This document shows, piece by piece, positions 40,712-51,057 of a stretch of 64,000 nt of DNA. Location of the stretch: assembly GCA_946482595.1 (NCBI GenBank), contig CAMLSD010000001.1, positions 1-64,000 of the forward strand, written 5' to 3'. The notes beneath the pieces are model-generated. The model saw nothing but the letters and a program-made list of their open reading frames with translations, was not told the DNA's origin and ran no database searches. The position numbers were made by a program, and so were the translations under genes. Positions within the stretch are counted from its first letter, which is position 1. Each line of letters opens with the position of its first letter. The DNA is from an uncultured Comamonadaceae bacterium. GTDB taxonomy: Bacteria > Pseudomonadota > Gammaproteobacteria > Burkholderiales > Burkholderiaceae.

Positions 40712-41746
40712 ATGAGCAGCCTGCAACTGGCGCTGGCGGTCGCGGGTGGGCTGGTGATTGCCGGCCTGGTGGCGCATGGTGCGTGGCAGGCCCGCCGCGC
40801 CGGTGTGCGCCGACCGGGCCCGCGTGCGCCGGCCGCCATGCCCCCGGCGATCGAACCGACGCTGGAACCCCTGGACAGTGATCTGCCCATCGTGACGCGC
40901 GCCGAGCCCTCGAGCCGACGTGCGGGCGCTCGGCTCGACCCGCTGATCGACGTGCTTGTCGCCCTGCCGGTCGAGGTGCGGTATGCGGGTGAGAGTGTGG
41001 TGGCACACCTGCCGTCCACACGCCGCGCCGGCAGCAAGCCCTTCCTGATCGAGGGGCTCAACCACGAGACCGGCGAATGGGAGCCCCCGCACACCGGGCA
41101 GACCTACCGCGAGTTCCAGGCCGGGCTGCAACTGGCCAACCGCACCGGGCCGCTCAACGAGATCGAGTACTCCGAGTTCATCCAGAAGGTGCAGGTCTTT
41201 GCCGACGCCATTGGCGCGGTGGCCGACTTTCCCGACATGCTCGACGCCGTCACCCGTGCGCGCGAACTCGACCAGTTCGCCAGCGAACATGACGCCCAAC
41301 TCGCGTGCCGCCTGCATGCCCGTGGTGCGGCGTGGTCGGTGGGCTACATCCAGCAGCATGCGGCGCGCCACGGCTTCGTGCCGGGCGTGGTGGCCGGACG
41401 GCTGGTGCTGCCTGCCCAGGAAGACGGCGCACCGCCGGTGCTGTCGCTCAACTTCGACCCCCAGGCCGCATTTGCCGACGACCCCGGCCAGGCCGTGGTG
41501 CGCGATGTGACCCTGTCCTTCGACGTGCCCCAGACGGCCAAGTCCGAAGCCCCGTTCGCGGCCTGGCAGGCCAGTGCGCAGGCGCTGGCGCTGGGCATGG
41601 ATGCCGCCGTCGTTGACGACGAGGGACGGCCACTGACGCCCGAAGGTTTTGCCTCGATCGGCGGTGAACTCGAGCGGCTTTATGCCGAGCTCGAGGCACG
41701 GGGCCTGCCGGCGGGCTCACCGGCGGCGCGTCGGCTGTTCAGCTGA
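40712..41746 (+). CDS. zipA: Cell division protein ZipA-like
   Basis: ZipA anchors FtsZ to the inner membrane. 344 residues from the ATG at 40712: one N-terminal helix (MSSLQLALAVAGGLVIAGLVAHG), a Pro/Arg-rich linker (30-75), and a C-terminal ZipA domain (from about 200; FVPGVVAGRLVLPAQEDGAPPVLSLNFD... FDVPQTAKSEAPFAAWQASAQALALGMDAAVVDDEGRPL). The sequence is diverged from E. coli ZipA, as in other Burkholderiales, and is identified mainly by position after smc and by overall layout. Confidence 0.85.
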   Translation: MSSLQLALAVAGGLVIAGLVAHGAWQARRAGVRRPGPRAPAAMPPAIEPTLEPLDSDLPIVTRAEPSSRRAGARLDPLIDVLVALPVEVRYAGESVVAHLPSTRRAGSKPFLIEGLNHETGEWEPPHTGQTYREFQAGLQLANRTGPLNEIEYSEFIQKVQVFADAIGAVADFPDMLDAVTRARELDQFASEHDAQLACRLHARGAAWSVGYIQQHAARHGFVPGVVAGRLVLPAQEDGAPPVLSLNFDPQAAFADDPGQAVVRDVTLSFDVPQTAKSEAPFAAWQASAQALALGMDAAVVDDEGRPLTPEGFASIGGELERLYAELEARGLPAGSPAARRLFS

Positions 41747-42224
41747 GCAACCGCGGGCGCGGGGCGCGTCCTGTACGCCAGGGCCGGCCATGCGTCGGTT
41801 CGACGCGGCGGCCATCACCATCCAGACTCATTCCAGCGCGCTCGCCCGTTCGCACCTCGCCGCCAGGGTGTGCCTTGCGAGCACACGCCCGCGCTGAAGC
41901 GCGACCGCATGGAAGGAGGTTTCAGCATGGCCAACATGACGCCTGCGTGCAACGGGCACGTTCTGCCGCCCGCAAGACCTGAGCAACGGCCGGTGCGTCG
42001 CAAACGCTTACGCATGACAAGGCTCGACACGATTGTTCGGCTGTACGATCCGACGCGCCAAGCGGGCCCAGGCGACGCTGTCTGATGTCCTTGCTGATCG
42101 TCCTGAAGTTCATGGTGTCGGTCGACGGATGAGCCGGATTGCCATCGCAGCGCCGCGATCGGCGGCATGCGCGAACGGCTCGCTGCCTGGCCGCCTCAGA
42201 TTTCATTGCACTTGTGAATTCACC
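41747..42224. other. Gap between zipA and the lipoprotein gene
   Basis: 478 bases. The only supported coding candidate is the 52-codon frame at 41927-42085. The rest has no recognisable gene, terminator or repeat. It is the left edge of the accessory block that separates zipA from ligA. Confidence 0.5.
41927..42085 (+). CDS. Possible small protein with a strong ribosome site
   Basis: 52 codons (MANMTPACNGHVLPPARPEQ...) starting seven bases after a perfect AAGGAGG at 41913-41919, much better than most genes here. The product is basic (PVRRKRLRMTRLDTIVRLYDPTRQ) with no signal or membrane segment. No family is recognised. The ribosome site is the only strong support; chance is possible. Confidence 0.35.
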   Translation: MANMTPACNGHVLPPARPEQRPVRRKRLRMTRLDTIVRLYDPTRQAGPGDAV

Positions 42225-43343
42225 ATGATCCTTCGGCACATCAGAGCCCCATTCAATTCAATTGCGTCGCGGCTGACACCGTTCGTCGCCGGCGGACTGG
42301 CGTGTCTGCTGCTGGCCTCGTGCGGTGGAGGTGGCGAAGGCGGTGCAGGCCATGGCGGGGACGGCGGGGGAGGCAGCACGACCCCCCCCGAGCTGGAGCA
42401 AACACCATCGACCGTGTTCGCCGCGCCGTCGGGGCGTCTGTGCGCTCAGCGTGATGGCGATGGCCATTGCATCGCCCCGACGGCCACCGCAGCCACCGCG
42501 CAGCAGATCATCGCCGCCGCAACCGACCCCAACGGCGAGGTGTTCAAGGTCGACGCGTTCGGCTGGCGCCAGGACTGGAGCTTCGAGACGCTCGCCGGTG
42601 CCTTCGTTCGCAGTGCCTACACCTACGGCAGTGAACGCAAGCCGCTGCTCATCGGCAAGAACAGGTTGGTACTGGATGGGCACACCTACCTGTTCAGCCG
42701 TCGTGAGAACGAGAATGCCTGGCTCTTCGAGGCCCCGAACTTAGGGACGATCCGGCTGTCGCTCTACGACGAGAACGTCATCAGCGTCGTTCACAGCACC
42801 GGTGAGGGTGGCTCATCGGGTTCGCTTCAGACCGGAATTCGCACCTGGCTGGACGGGACGATGTGGTCTTCCGAGATCGGCTTGACGACCGACCGGGCGG
42901 ACGCCATCACGGGCGACGCAGTGAAGTACCGTGGATTCGTCCATCTGGTGGCGGGCAGCGGGGCCGCGGTGAACATCAGGAACCTGCTGGAGGTGATGCC
43001 CGGCAACTGCCCCGTGGAGTTGACGGTCGATGCCCGCTTCGGACATGTGTTTGTCGCTCCGGTGCAATGCACCTCGTCGGATGGCCGCAGCGTGACGTTC
43101 TCCCTGCCCGGGACGCTCACGGTCGAGGACTCCCGGTTGAAGCATGACGCTGCACAGCGCGGCACGATGTCCGTCATCGGTCTGCCGCACGACGCACGGC
43201 CCGAAGACGGCGCGCCGACCCTCACGATCAATGTGGCGCTGGACAAGGTGGACGGCGCGTTCTTTGGCGCAGGTGCTCGATCACTGCACCTCAGCGGCTC
43301 CGGCGCGGGCGGTGCGTTCTATCTCAAAGCGTTGCGGCAATGA
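42225..43343 (+). CDS. Hypothetical lipoprotein with Gly-rich linker and beta-rich domain
   Basis: 372 residues from the ATG at 42225; the frame is open to 42033 but the signal peptide (IASRLTPFVAGGLACLLLASC) fixes the start. The lipobox LASC is followed by a flexible GGGGEGGAGHGGDGGGG tether, so the protein is probably displayed from the outer membrane. The body is rich in alternating beta-type segments and ends VDGAFFGAGARSLHLSGSGAGGAFYLKAL, a pattern reminiscent of the barrel lobes of surface lipoproteins of the TbpB/Slam-substrate kind; that link is a guess. Its stop overlaps the next ORF (ATGA). Confidence 0.65.
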   Translation: MILRHIRAPFNSIASRLTPFVAGGLACLLLASCGGGGEGGAGHGGDGGGGSTTPPELEQTPSTVFAAPSGRLCAQRDGDGHCIAPTATAATAQQIIAAATDPNGEVFKVDAFGWRQDWSFETLAGAFVRSAYTYGSERKPLLIGKNRLVLDGHTYLFSRRENENAWLFEAPNLGTIRLSLYDENVISVVHSTGEGGSSGSLQTGIRTWLDGTMWSSEIGLTTDRADAITGDAVKYRGFVHLVAGSGAAVNIRNLLEVMPGNCPVELTVDARFGHVFVAPVQCTSSDGRSVTFSLPGTLTVEDSRLKHDAAQRGTMSVIGLPHDARPEDGAPTLTINVALDKVDGAFFGAGARSLHLSGSGAGGAFYLKALRQ

Positions 43344-43780
43344 TTCGACCTGGGCGTGGGTGCGCGCTGAGGGCCATGCATCATGGCAGCGGGCAGCGCC
43401 TGCCGCATCGATGGCGGCTGGCCATGAGTCGGCACCACATGACACATCACGACGATCACGACGATCTCCACGGGCGTGTCCTGCATGCACTGCGGCGCCT
43501 GCTGTCGGGGGTTGCGCTGGTGCTCGTGGCATCGCAAGTTCAAGCGCAAGCGCAAGCGCAAGCGCAGGCGCAGGCGCAGGCGCAGGCGCAGGCGCAGGAT
43601 CTGCCCGTGCGCATCCTGGACGGTGGGCTGCCGGACTACTCCTATGTTGTTCAAGGCTGTCGTGAGCCGATGAGGGCCTGCTCGACCCTCGATGGGGTGG
43701 AGGCTTTGGCTGCGCGCTGCAGCCTGCTCTGCACGTCGGGCCGGCAGGCGCGCCGTGCCGTGCGGGCTGGTGGTCGCTGA
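43340..43780 (+). CDS. Secreted (QA)n-repeat protein, probably frameshifted
   Basis: Frame of 146 codons coupled to the lipoprotein gene by ATGA; starts at 43424 or 43439 fit better, just before a His/Asp-rich stretch (HHMTHHDDHDD) and a signal-like LHALRRLLSGVALVLVASQVQA. A run of nine Gln-Ala repeats follows, then DLPVRILDGGLPDYSYVVQGCREPMRACSTLDG. The last 25 residues of this frame are Arg-rich and look out of frame, while the +1 neighbouring frame from about 43740 (see 43666-44163) reads like real protein. I infer a single-base shift near 43735 in this gene or in the assembly. Confidence 0.5.
   Translation: MIRPGRGCALRAMHHGSGQRLPHRWRLAMSRHHMTHHDDHDDLHGRVLHALRRLLSGVALVLVASQVQAQAQAQAQAQAQAQAQAQDLPVRILDGGLPDYSYVVQGCREPMRACSTLDGVEALAARCSLLCTSGRQARRAVRAGGR
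43541..43597. repeat. Hexanucleotide tandem repeat, 4 x CAAGCG then 5 x CAGGCG
   Basis: Nine in-frame six-base units plus a final CAG, encoding a Gln-Ala run right after the signal sequence. The first four units use CAA for Gln and the last five CAG, so the array has expanded in two steps. Changes in copy number keep the frame and alter only spacer length. Confidence 0.95.
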
Positions 43781-44163
43781 CGCTGCGGCCTGCCTCAGAT
43801 GGGGTGCTGCAAGGCTGCGAGGCCGAGTTCGAGGGCACGGCACAAGGCGGCGCCGTCGACATGGTGGTGTTCATCGGCCAGGGCGCAGGCAAGTGTCACG
43901 TCGTCCTGCAGGCATACACCCTGTGCGGCAAGATGGCTCGGCTGGATGAGCCCGTCCGCCGGGCCTGGGGCAAGCTCCGCTACCTCGGTCGGGCCGGGCT
44001 GGCTTGTGAATTCAAGGCGTATCAGGATGGTGAGCGGCGCGGAGCACATGACCAATCACGAAAGTCGAGGAGCACGCGAAGCAGTCGAGCGCCTGTTGCA
44101 CCAGGCGGCCCGCTACGCGTCCCCCGGCACGGTGCGTGTCGAGCTCACGGCGGAGTGGTATGA
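43666..44163 (+). pseudogene. Likely second half of the (QA)n protein in a shifted frame
   Basis: Open frame without its own convincing start. Its translation from about 43741 has normal protein character: GWWSLTLRPASDGVLQGCEAEFEG, VDMVVFIGQGAGKCHVVLQAYTLCGKMARLDEPVRRAWGKLRYLGRAGLACEFKAYQDG. After about 44040 it runs into the next gene in a different frame and becomes Arg/Ser-rich. Four Cys match the Cys-containing start of the preceding ORF, as expected for one disulphide-bonded secreted protein split by a frameshift. Confidence 0.45.
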
Positions 44164-44551
44164 CACCGGTGGACGAACGGGTCCCGCGCTGCGGTATCTT
44201 GGTGTGGACGACGACAAACTGCCGCTGCCGCTTGGTTTTGACGACTACATTGCGCTCGCTGACGGTTTCAGTGAAGCATTGCTGGAGCGCGCACCTGCGC
44301 CGCTGCGGGCGAGCCTCAGGACATCATCGGGTGAGGTGCCGAACTTGCTGCAGGCCTGCATCGACCTCGCGGCGGGCGGGGTGATGGCTGTAGTCTGGGC
44401 GCATGAACCAGGTGTGGACCTGCGCTTTCACACTGAACTGCGCCAATCGATGGGCGCTGCGGCCTACGACAGGGCGCTTGCCGTGGAGCGGCGTCGCGCA
44501 GAGGGGCCGCATGATGTGTGCAGCCAACCGGCGGGCGATGGGTCCGCTTGA
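44027..44551 (+). CDS. Hypothetical protein
   Basis: 174 codons from the ATG at 44027, or 167 from 44048 (MTNHESRGAREAVERLLHQAARYASPG). The sequence has the acidic, mixed character of a real cytoplasmic protein (LRYLGVDDDKLPLPLGFDDYIALADGFSEALLERAPAPLRASL; GGVMAVVWAHEPGVDLRF), with no signal or membrane segment. No family is recognised. The last 20 residues are of lower quality. It overlaps the tail of the preceding shifted frame. Confidence 0.6.
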   Translation: MVSGAEHMTNHESRGAREAVERLLHQAARYASPGTVRVELTAEWYDTGGRTGPALRYLGVDDDKLPLPLGFDDYIALADGFSEALLERAPAPLRASLRTSSGEVPNLLQACIDLAAGGVMAVVWAHEPGVDLRFHTELRQSMGAAAYDRALAVERRRAEGPHDVCSQPAGDGSA

Positions 44552-44628
44552 CGCCTGTCCCTGGCGGTCGGCCATGCGCGTCGCGCTGCTGATGGTGTCC
44601 AGTTCGGTTTCTACGACCAAGGCCTGAC

Positions 44629-45018
44629 ATGAACCTGTACTTCGTTGCCGCTGGTGCCCTGACCCTTGTCATCGGGCTGGTGCATTCGGTGCTCGGCGAG
44701 CGCCTGATCTTCCGTCGCATGCGGGGGCAGGGTGTCATTCCCACGCAGGGCGGCACGGTGCTGCGTGAACCGCATGTGCGCATCCTGTGGGCGACCTGGC
44801 ATGCAGTGAGCTTGCTGGGGTGGAGCGTGGCGGCCATGTTGGTGTGGCTCGCGCAGCCGGCCAATGGCCACCTCGGTCTGCCGTTTGTCGGGCCGGTGAT
44901 GGCGGCGGGCCTGGTGAGCAGCGCTTTGCTGGTGCTCGTCGCAACGAAGGGTCGCCATGCGGGTTGGATCGGCCTGCTCGCAGCCGGCGGGCTGGTGGTG
45001 GCCGGACTCAGCACCTGA
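44629..45018 (+). CDS. Small four-helix membrane protein
   Basis: 129 residues with four predicted membrane helices (for example NLYFVAAGALTLVIGLVHSVLGERLIF and GPVMAAGLVSSALLVLVATKG). The first helix ends in VHSVLGERLIFRRMR and the second begins LWATWHAVSLLGWSVAAM; conserved His residues in helices one and two might bind a cofactor, but no named family is recognised. It lies 77 bases after the previous gene and converges with gor. Confidence 0.7.
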   Translation: MNLYFVAAGALTLVIGLVHSVLGERLIFRRMRGQGVIPTQGGTVLREPHVRILWATWHAVSLLGWSVAAMLVWLAQPANGHLGLPFVGPVMAAGLVSSALLVLVATKGRHAGWIGLLAAGGLVVAGLST

Positions 45019-45107
45019 ATCCCAGCCCAGGTCGACTGCGGCTCCCGCCATGCTTGACCGGGGTTGACGCACAGCGATGGCCCTGGCGGGCCGGCCCGCC
45101 GCCCGGG

Positions 45108-46511
45108 TCAGCGCACCAGCCGGCTGGGCTCGCGCATCAGCACGAACTCCTCGGCCGCGGTGGGATGGACTGCAATGGTGCGGTCGAACTGCGCCTTGGT
45201 GGCACCGCACCGCAGCGCCACGGCCAGGCTCTGAACGATCTCGGGCGCGTCGGCGCCGAGCATGTGCACGCCAAGCACACGATCGCTGTCGGCATCGACC
45301 ACCAGCTTCATGTACGCGCGCTCGGTCCCGTCGATGAAGGCCTGGCGCATCGGGCGGAAGTCCGCCTCGAAGATCTTCAGGCGCGGCCGGCCGTCGGCAT
45401 GGGCGGGGCCGGCCTGCTCGAGCGCCTGGGTTTCGGTGCTGCCGGCGGTGCCCAGCGGGGGCAGGGTGAACACGGCGGTGGCCAGGCCTTCGAGTTCGGG
45501 CATCGGTCGCCCGGGTCCGAACAGGCGCTCGGCCAGGGCCCGTCCTTCGGCAATGGCCACCGGCGTGAGGTTGGGGCGGTCGGTGACGTCGCCGATGGCA
45601 TACACGCCATCGGCCGAGGTGCACAGCGCATTGTCGACCTCCACCGCACCGCTGACGGTCGTGCGCACGCCGGCCGCATCCAGGCCCAGGCTGGTGGTGT
45701 TGGGTGCCCGCCCGGTGGCGTTGAGCACAAAGTCGAAGCCGTCGTCGCTGCGGCCATCGGCCCAGTGCAGGGTGTGCCCGCCACTGGCCTGCAGCGAGAT
45801 GGCCTGTGGCGCGCCGCCCGGGTGGAGTGACACGCCGGCGCCACTCAAGGCCTGGGCCAGCCGGGTGCGCAGGTCGGTGTCGAAGCCGCGCAGCGGCAGG
45901 GTGTCGCGGTAGAACACGCTGACCTCGCTGCCCAGGCGTACCAGCATGCTGGCGAACTCCAGGGCCACGTAGCCGGCGCCGATCACGGCGGCGCGGCGCG
46001 GCACATGCTGCAGGTCCAGCAATTCGTTCGAGGTGGGGCAGGTGTCGATGCCCGGCAGGCTGTTGCGCACCGGGCTGGCCCCGGTGGCAATCAGGATGTG
46101 GCGCGCGGTGAGCCGGTGTTCGCCCGCAGGGCCGGAGATGACCACCGTATGCGCATCGTGCAGGCGCGCCCAGCCTTCGACCAGCATCACACCCGAGTCG
46201 GCCAGCAGCTTGCGGTAGATGCCTTCCAGCCGGTCGATCTCGGCGGCCTTGCTGCGGGCCCAGTGCGCCATGTCGAACCGGGCGCCGGCAAGCCCGGTCC
46301 AGCCGTAGCCGGCAGCCTCCTGCAAGGCGTCGCCATATTGCGCGGCATACATCAGCAGCTTCTTGGGCACGCAACCACGGATCACGCAGGTGCCGCCCAC
46401 GCGGCCCCCCTCGATCACAGCCACCCGCGCGCCCAGGGCTGCGGCGCGTCGGGACGCGGCAACGCCGCCCGAGCCGGCGCCCAGCGTGATGAGGTCGTGG
46501 TCATAGGGCAT
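45108..46511 (-). CDS. gor: Glutathione reductase (NADPH)
   Basis: Flavoenzyme that keeps glutathione reduced in the cytoplasm. 467 residues from the ATG at 46511, which has AAGGAGG just upstream; the frame is open to 46592. FAD motif LITLGAGSGGVAASRRAA, redox-active disulphide Cys42/Cys47 (GGTCVIRGCVPKK), NADPH site AAVIGAGYVALEFASML, FAD-contacting VYAIGDVTDRPNLTPVAIAEG, and the His449-Glu454 catalytic pair (HPTAAEE). Divergent from ligA with a 79-base shared promoter region. Confidence 0.95.
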   Translation of the reverse strand: MPYDHDLITLGAGSGGVAASRRAAALGARVAVIEGGRVGGTCVIRGCVPKKLLMYAAQYGDALQEAAGYGWTGLAGARFDMAHWARSKAAEIDRLEGIYRKLLADSGVMLVEGWARLHDAHTVVISGPAGEHRLTARHILIATGASPVRNSLPGIDTCPTSNELLDLQHVPRRAAVIGAGYVALEFASMLVRLGSEVSVFYRDTLPLRGFDTDLRTRLAQALSGAGVSLHPGGAPQAISLQASGGHTLHWADGRSDDGFDFVLNATGRAPNTTSLGLDAAGVRTTVSGAVEVDNALCTSADGVYAIGDVTDRPNLTPVAIAEGRALAERLFGPGRPMPELEGLATAVFTLPPLGTAGSTETQALEQAGPAHADGRPRLKIFEADFRPMRQAFIDGTERAYMKLVVDADSDRVLGVHMLGADAPEIVQSLAVALRCGATKAQFDRTIAVHPTAAEEFVLMREPSRLVR

Positions 46512-46578
46512 GAGGCCTCCTTGAAAGACGGTGTGAGCGGTGGACCCGGCGGCATCGCGGACTGGCTCATCTGGCTGA

Positions 46579-48669
<2,091 letters not shown>

Positions 48670-48842
48670 CGTGCGGGGCGACTGACCTGCCGAATCGTGA
48701 ACAAGGTGATGGAGGACACGGCCATGATCCGCTGCGCTTCAGGTTTGGCGCAACTGCGCAGCACGTCCGTGAGGCACAAGGGTGCGGCTGAAAGTGCGCC
48801 TGCGGTGCGCTGTGGGCTACCGCAGAAGGCGGGCTGAACAGC

Positions 48843-49313
48843 ATGGCAGGTGCATCTTTCGCTGGTGTCGCGGCAAGGTATTCCGTTCGTTACCTTCGCC
48901 TGGCGCTGGCCGCCCTGGCCTGCAGTACCCCGGGCTTCGCGCAGGCCTCGGACTTCAGTGTGCTCCTCTACCTTCTGTATGGCCTGTGCGTCCTGGTCGC
49001 GCTGCCACTGACACTTGCCGCCTATTTTTCCGCGCGTGCCTGTCAGTCCAGGTTCGCGCGCGCACTGATCTGGGGTGGCTGGTCGGCGCTGGTGCTGACG
49101 CCTCTGAGCATCGAGGGTGGCAACGGCACCCTGACGGGAACACCGCTGCTGGTCTTCACATCTTCGATCTTCGGCTCCGACCCTGCCTACGCCGCACCGG
49201 CGATCAAGGTGCTCCTCATCGCCCTTCCGGTATGGACGCTGGCGCTCTGGCAGATTCAGCGCATGTGGGCGGCGGCCGCGGCAGACGACAAGCAGCCTGA
49301 AGACGGCGCCTGA
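48843..49313 (+). CDS. Hypothetical membrane protein with cleavable leader
   Basis: 156 residues. A signal-like N-terminus (RYLRLALAALACSTPGFAQA) is followed by three hydrophobic segments (VLLYLLYGLCVLVALPLTLAAYF; ARALIWGGWSALVLTPLSI; AIKVLLIALPVWTLALWQIQRMW). No family recognised. It starts six bases after a short open stretch that I do not call a gene, and lies between ligA and the convergent MFS gene. Confidence 0.65.
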   Translation: MAGASFAGVAARYSVRYLRLALAALACSTPGFAQASDFSVLLYLLYGLCVLVALPLTLAAYFSARACQSRFARALIWGGWSALVLTPLSIEGGNGTLTGTPLLVFTSSIFGSDPAYAAPAIKVLLIALPVWTLALWQIQRMWAAAAADDKQPEDGA

Positions 49314-49432
49314 CCGTTTGCACTCACGCGTTGGCGCACAGATGCAAGACGCGGCCGGCACGGCTGGCACATCGGCTGGCCCTGTCGTTGAGTGGGCTGC
49401 TGCCGCTCACCGCGGGCCAGGGCTGGCGCAGC

Positions 49433-51019
49433 TCAAAGCTCAGCGATGTAGTGGTTCACCGTGACCGTCTCGCCCGGCAGCACGAACGCACGCACGCGGG
49501 CCTCCACTTCCTGGTCGGCCACCGTGGCCCGTTCGCGCTGGTGCAGGTAGCTGGCCCAGGATGAGACGATGAAGCGCTCGAAGTAGCGCGACGGGTCGCT
49601 CAGGTCGCGGTAGACGCGCCAGAAGCTGGCGCCATCGCGGCGGCGCGGTGCACGCAGCTCACCGATGGCACGCAGGAAGGCGTCGGCATCTTCGGGGCGA
49701 ATGCGATAGGCCATCTCCACCGCCACGGGGCCGGCGTCCGGATGGGGCTGGTCGACCACAAACAGGTCCTCCCAGGGGCGGGCCTGGGTCACTTCGGTCT
49801 CGATGCCGATGCGCAGCGGAAAGCGCCGCACCAGCAGCAACCCGGCGGCCATGCACAAGGCGGCGGCGGCCAGCGTGGCCGGCAGGCCCACCAGCCCGGA
49901 GACGGCACCCCACAGTGCCGAACCCAGCGCAAACGACCCGAGCGCACACAGGATGTGCATCGCGGTGGCCCGTGACCGCACCCAGCGTGGCGCGCTGGTC
50001 TGGGTTGCGGTGTTGAAGGTCGACAGCACCGACATCCATGAGGCACCCCCCAGCACCAGCGCCACATAGACCCCGGGCCGCCAGGTCACGAAGGCGGCCA
50101 CCAGCATCACGCCAGCGAACAGCAGGCAGGCCGCGCCGACCAGCCGCTCCAGTCCCACACGGGCACGCACCTTGCCGATCACGAGGCCGGCGGCCACCGC
50201 GCCGGTGCCCAGGCAACCCATCAGCAGGCCAAACCCCTCGGCGCCCAGCCCGAGCTGGCGCTGGCCGATCACCGGCAGCAGGGCCCACAGGGCCGACCCG
50301 GCACCGCTGTAGGCCATGGTGCGCACGAGCTGGGCCAGGATGAGGTGCGAGTGCCAGGCGTAGCGCAGGCCGCTGACGGTGCCGCTCCACAGTCGTTCCG
50401 GTGGCAGGCGCGACGGCGGATGGGCGGCCGGCGGCCAGCGGTGGATCGCCCACAGCATGGCCACGACACTGGCCACCGCCGCGACAAACACCCAGGCACC
50501 GCCGGCTGCTGCAAACACCACGCCGGCCAGGGCCGGGCCCAGGGCACGTGCCGCGTTGTAGGCGATGCCGACCGCGGTGATCGCCTGCGGCAGTTCATCA
50601 CGCGGCACGGCCTCGCCGATGGCCGAATTCCAGGCCGGCGACAGGGCTGCGGTGCAGCAGCCGGCCACGAAGGTGAAGAACAGCAGGGCGGCCGGTCCGG
50701 CCCAGCCGGCCAGCAGCAGGCCGGCCAGCACCGCCACGGTCACGGCCTGCACGACCAGCGCAATGCTCATCAGGCGCTTGCGGTCGGTGATGTCGGCCAG
50801 CACGCCGGCCGGCAGGGCCAGCAGGAACATCGGCAGGAAGACGGCCGTCTGCACCAGCGCGGCCAGGAAGGACGAGCCGGTCAGCTCGACCATCAGCCAC
50901 GCGGCGGCCATCGACTGCATCGCATTGCCGATGAAGTAGACGCCGCCGCTGCCCCACAAGCCCAGGAACTGCCGGTGACGCAGGGTGCTCCAGATCGAAT
51001 CGCCGGCGTGTGCGCTCAT
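49433..51019 (-). CDS. MFS_3 family transporter with C-terminal soluble domain
   Basis: 528 residues. Residues 1-400 form twelve membrane helices of the MFS_3 (EntS-like) group, with the between-helix motif GVLADITDRKRLMSIAL and SPAWNSAIGEAVPRDELPQAITAVGIAYNAARALGPALAG. The last 125 residues are soluble and carry AVEMAYRIRPEDADAFLRAIGELRAPRRRDGASFWRVYRDLSDPSRYFERFIVSSW, resembling a ferredoxin-like antibiotic-monooxygenase or dabb-type domain. Substrate unknown; relatives export small molecules such as siderophores or drugs. It is transcribed alone. Confidence 0.88.
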   Translation of the reverse strand: MSAHAGDSIWSTLRHRQFLGLWGSGGVYFIGNAMQSMAAAWLMVELTGSSFLAALVQTAVFLPMFLLALPAGVLADITDRKRLMSIALVVQAVTVAVLAGLLLAGWAGPAALLFFTFVAGCCTAALSPAWNSAIGEAVPRDELPQAITAVGIAYNAARALGPALAGVVFAAAGGAWVFVAAVASVVAMLWAIHRWPPAAHPPSRLPPERLWSGTVSGLRYAWHSHLILAQLVRTMAYSGAGSALWALLPVIGQRQLGLGAEGFGLLMGCLGTGAVAAGLVIGKVRARVGLERLVGAACLLFAGVMLVAAFVTWRPGVYVALVLGGASWMSVLSTFNTATQTSAPRWVRSRATAMHILCALGSFALGSALWGAVSGLVGLPATLAAAALCMAAGLLLVRRFPLRIGIETEVTQARPWEDLFVVDQPHPDAGPVAVEMAYRIRPEDADAFLRAIGELRAPRRRDGASFWRVYRDLSDPSRYFERFIVSSWASYLHQRERATVADQEVEARVRAFVLPGETVTVNHYIAEL

Positions 51020-51057
51020 GGGGCGTGTCAGCGGATGCAGGCGGGTGTCACGGGGTG

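Noticed and set aside
37141..41094. Antisense open frame of about 1300 codons over smc and zipA
   Set aside because: Product is His/Arg/Leu-rich low complexity, a mirror of strong third-position GC bias; smc on the other strand is complete with all ATPase motifs.
48724..48837. 37-codon frame just before the membrane protein gene at 48843
   Set aside because: Has an ATG and a GGAGG some 10 bases upstream, but the product has no recognisable feature and a length close to chance.
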